DNA of 8,302 nucleotides from NCBI GenBank assembly GCA_964637655.1, contig CAZWUZ010000180.1, positions 1 through 8,302 on the forward strand, in the 5' to 3' direction. The position numbers and the translations under genes are program-made. Shown in pieces: positions 1-5,982 of this stretch (positions within the stretch are counted from its first letter, which is position 1; every line of letters begins with the position of its first letter). Source of the stretch: CAZWUZ01 sp964637655 [NCBI: uncultured bacterium]. Its GTDB lineage: Bacteria > DAOPZR01. Under the pieces are notes generated by a model. It was not told the origin of the DNA, did not search any database, and saw only the letters and a list, made by a program, of their open reading frames with translations.

Positions 1-240
1 ACCAGCATGGGAAGCCGTCGGCGTGTCTTCCAGCAAGGTCGAACTTCGCACTACCAGACGGCCGTTACCGCACAACTGGCGCACCTCAGCCATGATTGCA
101 CCAGGATCAGCCTGCCAGTCAGCGACCCGGCAGCAATGCATGGGTTCGATCGAGGCGCAGGTCAGCTCTCCCGTCAGGCGTTGCAGCGTTTCCGCCTTCG
201 TCCCGAAACTGAAATCAGTTTGCTGGCTTGTTTTGCTCAT
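1..240 (-). CDS. PEP-synthase-like kinase, N-terminal part (candidate L-glutamine kinase), cut by window edge
   Basis: Only the first 80 residues lie in the window; the gene runs off the left edge. I translated it by hand from the ATG at 240-238. It shows FGTKAETLQRL at residues 12-22, then LVVRSS at 62-67, EDT at 71-73 and SHAG at 77-80. This pattern marks the start of the PEP/pyruvate-binding, ATP-grasp-like domain of PEP synthase and pyruvate phosphate dikinase relatives; the Arg of VRSS belongs to the nucleotide site. The ATG overlaps the stop of the formyltransferase-like gene as ATGA, so translation is probably coupled; upstream there is only a weak GGTGTGG. Known relatives include PEP synthase, rifampin phosphotransferase and Campylobacter Cj1418, which phosphorylates the amide of L-glutamine using ATP. 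With a LicC-like cytidylyltransferase and an APS-kinase-like gene in the same operon, the glutamine kinase role is my preferred inference. The domain call is firm; the substrate is not, and the swivelling His domain is outside the window. Confidence 0.8.
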   Translation of the reverse strand, partial: MSKTSQQTDFSFGTKAETLQRLTGELTCASIEPMHCCRVADWQADPGAIMAEVRQLCGNGRLVVRSSTLLEDTPTASHAG

Positions 241-950
241 ATGCCACACCGTAACCGGCTGAGATGTTTTAGCACCGGGTGAATTATGTAAAACGTGCGC
301 CCGATCCCGACTTGCGGAGCAGCGGTGAAATGCCCTGAACCAAGATAACCGGCGATCACTTCGATCAGCAGTTCTGAACGCATCATCGGGTCGAATATAT
401 AGTCTATGTCTTCTCCTGCAGCCGGAGGCGGGAAAGTCCGGCTGGCGATCAACTCGCCATGATCAATCTGGCGCGACAGGAAAAAAGCGGAAGCTCCGCA
501 CTCGCCCTCGGCCAGCAAGCTGTAATAAATCGGTGTGCTGCCGCGATATCGCGGCACGAGACCCGGATGCACGTGCAGGATCTTCTTGCCAAGTCCCAAT
601 ACACGATCGCAGACAATTACGCCGGCTGCACCAGCATAAATAACATACGGTTCTGGCCGCGCCTGCAGCAGCCGTATCAACTCGTCGCTATTGATATCGC
701 ACGCCGTGCTGATTGTGTATTCCAGACTATGACGCTGCGCTGTCACAGCCAACTCTTCTTCCAAGCAGGGACAGAATCCGTCGGGCGCCTTCCGCGGCAC
801 AAGCCCCGGCGGTGCCTTCGTGCCAGGACCGCCGCCACCAGTCATTATAATGACATGCGCCGGTCGGTATTCGTGGTGCAACAGACGCTGCAAGTACACC
901 CGCGCACGAACCGACGGGGACAGGACCATGATGATTTCTTTCAGCAGCAT
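237..950 (-). CDS. Formyltransferase-fold protein with Asn-to-His active-site change
   Basis: A 237-residue protein of the formyl transferase (Fmt/PurN/ArnA-N) fold, whose members move a formyl group from 10-formyl-tetrahydrofolate to an amine. The core is seen at residues 124-147: ILHVHPGLVPRYRGSTPIYY, followed by QIDHGELI at 161-168. The family triad is Asn-x-His plus a later Asp. Here the His (128) and Asp (163) are kept, but the Asn position is His126. The protein lacks the C-terminal tRNA-binding domain of methionyl-tRNA formyltransferase (about 310 residues), so it is not housekeeping fmt. I chose the ATG at 950 because GAGG lies five bases upstream (959-956) and the product then begins at the first conserved strand; a GTG at 998 would add 16 unneeded residues. 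It overlaps the upstream gene by ten bases and the next gene by ATGA. A role in formylating an amine of the cluster product is plausible, but the altered triad may mean a different reaction. Confidence 0.8.
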   Translation of the reverse strand: MLLKEIIMVLSPSVRARVYLQRLLHHEYRPAHVIIMTGGGGPGTKAPPGLVPRKAPDGFCPCLEEELAVTAQRHSLEYTISTACDINSDELIRLLQARPEPYVIYAGAAGVIVCDRVLGLGKKILHVHPGLVPRYRGSTPIYYSLLAEGECGASAFFLSRQIDHGELIASRTFPPPAAGEDIDYIFDPMMRSELLIEVIAGYLGSGHFTAAPQVGIGRTFYIIHPVLKHLSRLRCGI

Positions 951-1672
951 GGCGGCCTCAAGGCGCGCACCGAACGCAATTCCAATTGGACAGCGCACCA
1001 GGCCGCCATGGCGTCTTGCGCTGCGGTCAGCCCGGTCCGAGCCGCGCTCAATACGTCACCGGTCTTAAGCAATGCGTTCATCAGGGCAAGGCGTGCGCCG
1101 ATTTCTTCCGTCCGCGCCAACTCCAGGGCAAGCAGGAAAGCGAACCTGGCATATACGGTCAGCACATCCGTCGCGCCGACAGCACAACCGAATTCCGGCG
1201 CATAACCTGCAGCCAGCAGTCGCCTGGTCTCGAATTTACGGCACAAACCGCTGATGCACTGTGCATAGGCGGCATCTGGAACCGGCCAATGAATTCCTTG
1301 CCAGCACAGCATATCAGCCAGCAGCGCGCCGGTCTTGATTGCCCCCCCGGATACCACAGTCGCAATTTCACTAGTCCCGTCTCCATCGATTCCGCAGTCG
1401 CCAATATACTGCAACAACCCTGCGACCTGCGAGCGCGTCGGCGATCCCATCCCCTCCGGCCATAACCACACAGTCGCTGTCGCAATTGCCTCCGGACATT
1501 CTTCCCGCCATTTTGCGCAGCATTCGTTCCGGTCATTTTCGTACGCAGCAAGAAATGCTGCGCCAAAGTACTGGCTGTACATGTAGTGGTTCGGGTGCCC
1601 GAAGACGTCACGGTCGGTATATTCATAACGCAAATGGTTCGCATCCCTTACGCCATTGGTGTTATCACTCAT
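941..1672 (-). CDS. Unrecognised cysteine-rich protein
   Basis: A 243-residue protein that I do not recognise. Its start ATG at 1672 shares one base with the stop of the kinase gene (TGATG), and an AAAGG-type ribosome site lies about 11 bases upstream. There is no signal peptide or clear membrane segment. The N-terminal part is rich in aromatic residues (YEYTDRDVFGHPNHYMYSQYF, residues 17-37, shown as seen). The middle holds GIDGDGTSE (94-102) and a Gly/Ala-rich stretch. The last 80 residues look mainly helical with many Ala and Leu. It contains 11 cysteines (51, 52, 59, 93, 123, 139, 144, 163, 226, 242, 243), many for a cytosolic protein, though none form a clear paired zinc or iron-sulfur motif. 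Residues 15-40 faintly recall the opening of hotdog thioesterases, but nothing later supports that. Its place between the APS-kinase-like and formyltransferase-like genes makes a biosynthetic role likely; I cannot name one. Confidence 0.75.
   Translation of the reverse strand: MSDNTNGVRDANHLRYEYTDRDVFGHPNHYMYSQYFGAAFLAAYENDRNECCAKWREECPEAIATATVWLWPEGMGSPTRSQVAGLLQYIGDCGIDGDGTSEIATVVSGGAIKTGALLADMLCWQGIHWPVPDAAYAQCISGLCRKFETRRLLAAGYAPEFGCAVGATDVLTVYARFAFLLALELARTEEIGARLALMNALLKTGDVLSAARTGLTAAQDAMAAWCAVQLELRSVRALRPPCC
956..959 (-). promoter_or_regulatory. Shine-Dalgarno GAGG that fixes the formyltransferase start
   Basis: On the minus strand GAGG sits five bases before the ATG at 950, inside the 3' end of the upstream gene. 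It favours this start over the upstream GTG at 998. Confidence 0.6.
1342..1348 (-). repeat. G7 homopolymer run (coding strand) in the unknown gene
   Basis: Seven consecutive C on the plus strand, read as G7 in the gene, encoding part of Ser-Gly-Gly-Ala at residues 108-111. It is shorter than typical phase-variable tracts. Confidence 0.9.
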
Positions 1673-2184
1673 CACGTTTGCCGCCTTTTCAGGCATTGCC
1701 AGATTCTATCCGCCAATTCCCGCGGCGGTGTCGTAAAATCATTGGCCAATACCAGGTCAGGATCGCGCGGCTCCGGAAAATGCAGGTCGATCCCGGCGAC
1801 ATCACGGAGTTCGCCTGTAGCCGCGCGGGCATACAGGCCCTTGGTGTCGCGTGCTTTCAGCGTGGCTATCGAAACTTGCAGATATACCTCGAAATATTCC
1901 GGGATGTTCCGGCGGTTCCAGGTCCGGTTATCCTCAAACAGGGAAAGTATCGCGCATACCACCATGATTCCCTGCGCCGAAAGGAACTGGCAGAGGCGCG
2001 AGATCCGTTCGGCATTTTTCCTGCGGTCGGGCAGCGAGTGCCCCAGGTCGTTTCCAAACAACTCCCGCACAACGTCGCCATCGAGCATCACTACCGGCCG
2101 GCCGGCATCCTGCAGGCGGTCACGCAGGGCAGCTGCCACCGTCGTCTTTCCCGCACCCGACAGTCCTATCAGCCAGACTACCAT
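1672..2184 (-). CDS. APS-kinase-fold kinase (candidate cytidine diphosphoramidate kinase)
   Basis: A 170-residue P-loop kinase of the adenylylsulfate kinase family, close to the usual single-domain length. Seen: Walker A GLSGAGKT at residues 7-14, LDGD at 34-37, DLGHSLPDRRKN at 46-57 and ARDTKGLYARA near the C-terminal third. True APS kinases normally have a Phe in GFS and an ISP(F/Y)R segment that contact the APS side; here the first reads GHS and the second ILSLFEDNR, while ATP-site residues are kept. That points to another acceptor. The Campylobacter homologue Cj1415 phosphorylates the 3' hydroxyl of cytidine diphosphoramidate, and the neighbouring LicC-like and PEP-synthase-like genes match its partners, so I infer that role. 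No sulfate adenylyltransferase or sulfotransferase is seen here, which argues against PAPS supply. The ATG at 2184 overlaps the upstream TAG by seven bases. There is no strong ribosome site, so coupling is likely. Confidence 0.85.
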   Translation of the reverse strand: MVVWLIGLSGAGKTTVAAALRDRLQDAGRPVVMLDGDVVRELFGNDLGHSLPDRRKNAERISRLCQFLSAQGIMVVCAILSLFEDNRTWNRRNIPEYFEVYLQVSIATLKARDTKGLYARAATGELRDVAGIDLHFPEPRDPDLVLANDFTTPPRELADRIWQCLKRRQT

Positions 2185-2966
2185 TCGGCGCCAATCGCCA
2201 CAAAACGCCCAAGTTTACCTTCATTGTACAGGCGTTCATACAGTTCCAGGTCGCTGGCGCCATCCACCTCAATCCAACCGCCGGAAAAAGGAACGGCCGT
2301 GATGTTCTCCCCCCGGTCGATCAGCAGTTGCAGGAAGTCAGTCATGAACATCCGCGCCACCTGTCCATGCCGCCCTTCCTCTGCGGCTGTACGGCAAAGT
2401 TCGTCATACGCTTGCAGAAAACGTTGCCGCGCTGCGCCGGCGACCTTAAACAGGCCGATGTACTGGGCTTCGGCATCCTCGCGGCGTTGCAGTTTGCGTC
2501 CGATTTCGCGCAGGCGAAAGTCACCGTTCATCTTCAGGGTCTCCGCCTCCGCCACCGGGTCAACAAAACGCGCCTGCCACAGGTCGTACCATTGCCTGTC
2601 GACAGCAACCGCCAGATCGGCCGAGCACTCAACCACGGCCCGGATAACCAACGGCTCGACAACAATATCGCCGTAAACAACCAGAAAATCATCCTGCATT
2701 TCCTCCCGTGCGCAGAAAAGTGATGCCACCATGTTGGTTTCCTGCCAGCGCGGGTTGATAACCTTCCGAATCTGGGGATGGATGATTTTTTCCACCTGGT
2801 AGCCGCCGACCACAGTCACCGCATGTACTCCCGCGCGGGCCAGACCGGCAATCTGCCAGTCCAGCAGCGGGCGTCCAGCCAGTTTGACCATGCACTTTGG
2901 CAGGTTTTCGGTGTATGGCCGCAAACGCGAGCCCTCACCGGCCGCCAGCAGTATCGCCTTCATCAT
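2178..2966 (-). CDS. LicC-type nucleotidyltransferase (candidate phosphoglutamine cytidylyltransferase)
   Basis: A nucleotidyltransferase of about 262 residues that joins an NTP to a phosphorylated substrate and releases pyrophosphate. Seen: LLAAGEGSRLRP at residues 6-17 (nucleotide loop), LPKCM at 22-26, NPRWQETNMVASL at 71-83, YGDIV at 98-102 (metal-binding Asp) and WIEVDGASDLELYE at 231-244. The NPxWxxTNM block and the late W-x-E-V-D block are typical of phosphocholine cytidylyltransferase LicC and relatives (PntC, Cj1416) rather than sugar-1-phosphate transferases such as RmlA, so CTP is the likely donor. In C. jejuni, Cj1416 makes CDP-L-glutamine from glutamine phosphate; the operon context suggests the same here, but phosphocholine-like or phosphonate substrates remain possible. 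Start choice is uncertain: ATG codons at 2966 and 2963 both follow GGAG at 2980-2977 and give the usual family N-terminus; a GTG at 2975 lies too close to that site. Confidence 0.87.
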   Translation of the reverse strand: MMKAILLAAGEGSRLRPYTENLPKCMVKLAGRPLLDWQIAGLARAGVHAVTVVGGYQVEKIIHPQIRKVINPRWQETNMVASLFCAREEMQDDFLVVYGDIVVEPLVIRAVVECSADLAVAVDRQWYDLWQARFVDPVAEAETLKMNGDFRLREIGRKLQRREDAEAQYIGLFKVAGAARQRFLQAYDELCRTAAEEGRHGQVARMFMTDFLQLLIDRGENITAVPFSGGWIEVDGASDLELYERLYNEGKLGRFVAIGAEW

Positions 2967-2976
2967 GTCATGCACG

Positions 2977-2983
2977 CTCCCTC
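2977..2983 (-). promoter_or_regulatory. Shine-Dalgarno GAGGGAG before the nucleotidyltransferase
   Basis: GAGGGAG overlaps the TGA stop of the methyltransferase gene. Its GGAG core is 10 bases from the ATG at 2966 but only one base from the GTG at 2975, which favours an ATG start. Confidence 0.6.
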
Positions 2984-3899
2984 AGTTTCTGCCACCGGGC
3001 TTCCGCCCGCTATACATCCATATGTTCATGATCTCGTTCACCTGCTTGACCTCTTCCCTGCCCCGCTCAAAAGCACCGGTCAAAGCGGTCATTCCCATTT
3101 CCGTGAATTCCTGCATGTGATGACCGCCCCGGCGCAAACCCAGCCGGTACAGTACCGCCCCGGCCACGGCGCGGGTCAGGGCAGGCCAGCCGCCTTCACG
3201 CAGCTTCCGTCCAAACTTTTCCCGCAGCGTCATCTGCCGCACAACCGGTCGGTCAATCTCTTGGATAATCACCATGCGGCCACCGGGTTTGAGCACCCGC
3301 AACGCCTCGGCAATTACGCGACCGGGCACGAATACATGGTCGAGCATGGCAATCATCAAGACAGCGTCAAACTCTCCTTCGGCAAAAGGCAACATTTCCC
3401 CGATACCAAGATGGAACGGGAAATCCATCGTCAGCGGGCGCAGGAAGTCTTCCAGCCCTGGTGGGCGGCTGACATAGCGGTGCATGTCGGGTTCAATTAC
3501 CACATATTGCCGCACCTGGGCCTGCGAAAAATACTTGCGAATCAGCCCATATCCCCCGCCAATATCAAGAATGTCTCCACCCAGTCCGGCTGATTCAAGA
3601 AAAGGGCGGTAATGTGCGTCGTACAACGCCACCTCATCGCGCACGTATTCGACCGTATAGTTGGCAGCGCTCCAGCGCACGAAATCCGCAAGCGCCTCCC
3701 GCCACTCCGCGATCCTTGCCGGTGCAGCATGGCGGACCAGCACGCTGTCAGGGGGCATGAAATCATATCCGCCGGAACAGGTGCGACGATACGCAAGCGC
3801 ACAAGCCGGGCACTCGGCCTGCGCCGCCACCAACCGCAATCCTCCGCCGCACACCGGGCATGCCAGACGACAGGTCGCCGTATCCTTCATTTCCGCCAT
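2982..3899 (-). CDS. Class I SAM methyltransferase with N-terminal zinc-ribbon-like segment
   Basis: A 305-residue protein. Residues 14-17 (CPVC) and 30-33 (CPAC) form a likely four-Cys zinc ribbon, with two further Cys at 10 and 41. After a linker comes a Rossmann methyltransferase domain: motif I ILDIGGGYG at 110-118, an acidic strand end VIEPD at 134-138, FDAVLMIAMLDHV at 177-189 and LKPGG at 203-207. It should transfer methyl from S-adenosylmethionine, but the acceptor cannot be read from sequence. The C-terminal third is basic, with Arg-rich stretches. The ATG at 3899 is set by an excellent AGGAGGG seven bases upstream; it overlaps the radical SAM gene by 13 bases. A second ATG at 3890 would give a neat ATGA overlap but has a poorer ribosome site. 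C. jejuni phosphoramidate loci also carry two methyltransferase genes (Cj1419, Cj1420), so O-methylation of a phosphoramidate is one possibility; a sugar or small-molecule acceptor is another. Confidence 0.85.
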   Translation of the reverse strand: MAEMKDTATCRLACPVCGGGLRLVAAQAECPACALAYRRTCSGGYDFMPPDSVLVRHAAPARIAEWREALADFVRWSAANYTVEYVRDEVALYDAHYRPFLESAGLGGDILDIGGGYGLIRKYFSQAQVRQYVVIEPDMHRYVSRPPGLEDFLRPLTMDFPFHLGIGEMLPFAEGEFDAVLMIAMLDHVFVPGRVIAEALRVLKPGGRMVIIQEIDRPVVRQMTLREKFGRKLREGGWPALTRAVAGAVLYRLGLRRGGHHMQEFTEMGMTALTGAFERGREEVKQVNEIMNIWMYSGRKPGGRN

Positions 3900-5242
3900 C
3901 GCACACCCTCCTGCCGGAGCCGACACCACAACTGCTCCAGCCATTCGCCCCGAGTGGCGTGGAACTGCGCCAGCAACCGCCAACGCCACGCCTGCAATTC
4001 CCCGATTGAGAATCCGCCATACACGTTGTACGGAAACGGTTCGTGTCGCAGTTCCGCGCGATCAATCGCGGCATAGAGCCGCGTCCCCGGATAGACCTGC
4101 GTGATAGAAACTCCAATCGCGTCGAAGTGACATTCCCGGATGAACCGCTCGGTGGCGACCAGCGTTTCCTGCGTTTCGTTGCGATTGCCAACCATAAAGG
4201 TCCCAACCGCATACAGGCCCGCGGCCCGGGCTGCAGCCACCGCCGCCGCGATACGTTCGGGTGAAAGATTCTTACCTATCGAACGCATCAGGCCTGCATC
4301 CCCGGTTTCCACGCCAAAGCTGATGTAGGCGCAACCAGCCTGGCGCATAAGGTCGAACATCTCGCCGTCCCAGCGGTCGGCGCGCGTTTCGCCGACCCAG
4401 GACACCCGTAATCCGCGCTCGATAACCAGACGGCATAGCTCCTTGATGCGCGCGACATCGTGGCACAGGTAATCATCGGTGAAAAAAAAGTGGCCGATCC
4501 CGAAACGGGTCACACCCTGTTCCATTTCATCCACAACACTACCGGGCGAACGCGGCCGCCACAAACCCGGGTACATCTGCGAGCAGTATTCGCAATCATT
4601 CCGGCATCCGCGCGATGAGCAAATTGGCGCGATACGATACGCCGCCATCAACCCGCGTTTAACACGCGCTCGCCGCACCAGACGGCGGAACGGTTCGTTT
4701 ATCCCTGTCGACAATTCGCTGTCTGCAAAATCCGGAAACGGGAAACGATCTGGTACGGCGCACGGTCCGGCCGGAGGAATGCCCACCACTCCCTCCGCGG
4801 TCCGCATGCACACACCTGGGATGGCACGCCAGGTTTCCGGGCGCGCAAACGACCCGAGCATTTCCGCCAGCACAATTTCGGCTTCGCCCACAATCGCCGC
4901 ATCGGCCGGAAAGTCGGTAAATACTTCGCGACTGTCAGTTGCAAGATGGTAGCCACCCAATAGAAGTTTGGTTTCCGGTAGCGCCTGCTTAAGCGCGCCA
5001 GCCAGCGCCATAGCCGCGCGATAACCCGGTGAATACAAAGTCATGGCAATCACGTCCGGGGCATAAACCTGCGCCGCCCGCACGGTGGCTGCGAGGGGAA
5101 GATTAAAGCCGTCAAACACCCGCGCCTCCCATCCCGCACGCTGTGCCACCGCCTTGAGCAGGCAGAGATTGAGCGGAGCCAGACGGAAAGTGGTGATAGG
5201 GCGTCCGACAACCAGCGGCGGATTTACGAACAGGATTCTCAT
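3887..5242 (-). CDS. B12-binding-type radical SAM protein (first of two by coordinate)
   Basis: A 451-residue protein with an N-terminal cobalamin-binding-like Rossmann domain (about 1-135; MRILFVNPPL at the start, LLLGGYH at 93-99, IVGEAE at 117-122), then a radical SAM barrel with CRNDCEYC at 213-220, the CxxxCxxC site for the 4Fe-4S cluster that cleaves SAM. TDD and SFGVETGD further on fit the barrel. The DxHxxG base-off cobalamin motif is absent, as in many class B members. The family includes C- and P-methylases, ring-forming and rearranging enzymes, so the reaction is unknown; methylation of an unactivated carbon or phosphorus is one option. The ATG at 5242 overlaps the upstream stop as ATGA and has GGAG five bases before it; starting further upstream would add 21 residues foreign to the family. 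The coding strand contains T8 (4489-4482) encoding Phe-Phe-Phe in HFFFTDD. Confidence 0.9.
   Translation of the reverse strand: MRILFVNPPLVVGRPITTFRLAPLNLCLLKAVAQRAGWEARVFDGFNLPLAATVRAAQVYAPDVIAMTLYSPGYRAAMALAGALKQALPETKLLLGGYHLATDSREVFTDFPADAAIVGEAEIVLAEMLGSFARPETWRAIPGVCMRTAEGVVGIPPAGPCAVPDRFPFPDFADSELSTGINEPFRRLVRRARVKRGLMAAYRIAPICSSRGCRNDCEYCSQMYPGLWRPRSPGSVVDEMEQGVTRFGIGHFFFTDDYLCHDVARIKELCRLVIERGLRVSWVGETRADRWDGEMFDLMRQAGCAYISFGVETGDAGLMRSIGKNLSPERIAAAVAAARAAGLYAVGTFMVGNRNETQETLVATERFIRECHFDAIGVSITQVYPGTRLYAAIDRAELRHEPFPYNVYGGFSIGELQAWRWRLLAQFHATRGEWLEQLWCRLRQEGVRWRK
3906..3912 (-). promoter_or_regulatory. Shine-Dalgarno AGGAGGG deciding the zinc-ribbon methyltransferase start
   Basis: AGGAGG ends seven bases before the ATG at 3899 and lies within the end of the upstream radical SAM gene. 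It selects 3899 over the ATG at 3890. Confidence 0.75.
4482..4489 (-). repeat. T8 homopolymer run (coding strand) in the radical SAM gene
   Basis: Eight A on the plus strand, read as T8 in the gene, encoding the Phe run of HFFFTDD within the radical SAM barrel. It is a possible slippage site. Confidence 0.9.
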
Positions 5243-5982
5243 GTTTTCTCCGCACACAGGCAGAAGGCAATGCTGTATGGCGAATCGTTGCCCCCGCGCT
5301 CGCACAAGGTGCAGAACAGATTTAGCAGAAAAAACAGCGGGGTCAGCAGCGGCAGGGCCAGCGCCAACACGTACTTCCGTCGCGGGCCGCTCCCCAGCAG
5401 GTCAATATACAGGTAATTGGCAAGGTTGCGCCCAAGGCACGTCCAGAATCCACCATACTGTTCCACGCGAATATTTCGATAGCCCAGCTTGTCATAATAG
5501 TATCGGGTACCGAACCGCGTAAAACGCCAGTAATCGACCGGCGTCAGGTGCTCGTAGAACATGAACGGCACAGTAAGCAGAATCCTGCCGCCAGGCTTAA
5601 GCACGCGATGCGCTTCGGCTATGACCGCTGCGAAATCCTCGACATGCTCCAGGACCCCGATAAGCATGACGCTGTCACAGCTCTCCCGGCTCAGCGGCAG
5701 ACAATCGCCCCGCGCCTCGATGTCCCGCGTTTCGCGCTGCTGTTGATAGGTGAATGGATTTTCGTGACGACAGGTATAGTCCAGTCCGACATATGCGGTC
5801 ACGTTTGGGCAATACCCCCGGTTGGCCTTCTGTCCGCAGCCGATATCAACGACTCTACCGCGCAGTTCCGGACCGTACGTACGCATCAGGCGGTCGAAGG
5901 CCCGCTCGCCTAGGTACAGCGGGCCCCACAAGCTGCGCAGATATGCCTCGAAATACCTTGTCAAGCCAGTGCGCTTTAGCAT
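5239..5982 (-). CDS. Class I SAM methyltransferase with hydrophobic C-terminal segment
   Basis: A 247-residue methyltransferase (methyltransferase type 11-like). Seen: motif I VVDIGCGQ at 44-51, VGLDY at 65-69, VLEHVED at 110-116, VLKPGG at 127-132 and TPVDYWRFTRFG at 147-158; the last block is common in methyltransferases of polysaccharide and secondary-metabolite clusters. Residues 204-227 form a Leu/Phe-rich stretch that could anchor the protein at the inner membrane or be a buried helix. That would fit a lipid-linked acceptor and the membrane enzymes encoded upstream; this is inference. The ATG at 5982 overlaps the TAA of the preceding radical SAM gene by seven bases and follows a near-perfect GGGAGGA. 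It sits between the two radical SAM genes, and with the zinc-ribbon methyltransferase it makes an alternating radical SAM/methyltransferase order. The acceptor is unknown. Confidence 0.87.
   Translation of the reverse strand: MLKRTGLTRYFEAYLRSLWGPLYLGERAFDRLMRTYGPELRGRVVDIGCGQKANRGYCPNVTAYVGLDYTCRHENPFTYQQQRETRDIEARGDCLPLSRESCDSVMLIGVLEHVEDFAAVIAEAHRVLKPGGRILLTVPFMFYEHLTPVDYWRFTRFGTRYYYDKLGYRNIRVEQYGGFWTCLGRNLANYLYIDLLGSGPRRKYVLALALPLLTPLFFLLNLFCTLCERGGNDSPYSIAFCLCAEKT
5248..5251 (-). promoter_or_regulatory. Shine-Dalgarno GGAG for the radical SAM gene at 5242
   Basis: GGAG lies five bases before the ATG at 5242, inside the end of the upstream methyltransferase gene. It supports the shorter 451-residue product. 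Confidence 0.6.

Noticed and set aside
237-950. Housekeeping methionyl-tRNA formyltransferase (fmt)
   Set aside because: The protein is too short, lacks the C-terminal tRNA-binding domain, has His at the catalytic Asn, and sits in a biosynthetic operon.
1550-1640. Hotdog thioesterase domain at the start of the unknown protein
   Set aside because: Only a short stretch (TDRDVFGHPNHYMYSQYF) resembles the opening motif; the remaining 200 residues and the length do not fit a hotdog fold.
1672-2184. Ordinary sulfate-assimilation cysC
   Set aside because: No sulfate adenylyltransferase or sulfotransferase is seen in the window, and the APS-side segments are altered; kept as an alternative only.
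1486-2676. Long plus-strand open frame (396 codons), and similar ones at 459-1205 and 2778-3593
   Set aside because: They lie antisense to well-supported minus-strand genes, have low-complexity Arg/Ser/Pro-rich translations and no domain signal; high GC content explains such shadow frames.
2178-2966. Sugar-1-phosphate thymidylyl/uridylyltransferase (RmlA or GalU type)
   Set aside because: The NPxWxxTNM and W-x-E-V-D blocks and the overall length fit LicC-like cytidylyltransferases better.
2178-2975. GTG start at 2975 for the nucleotidyltransferase
   Set aside because: The GGAG core would be only one base from the GTG; the ATG at 2966 or 2963 gives the family's usual N-terminus with workable spacing.
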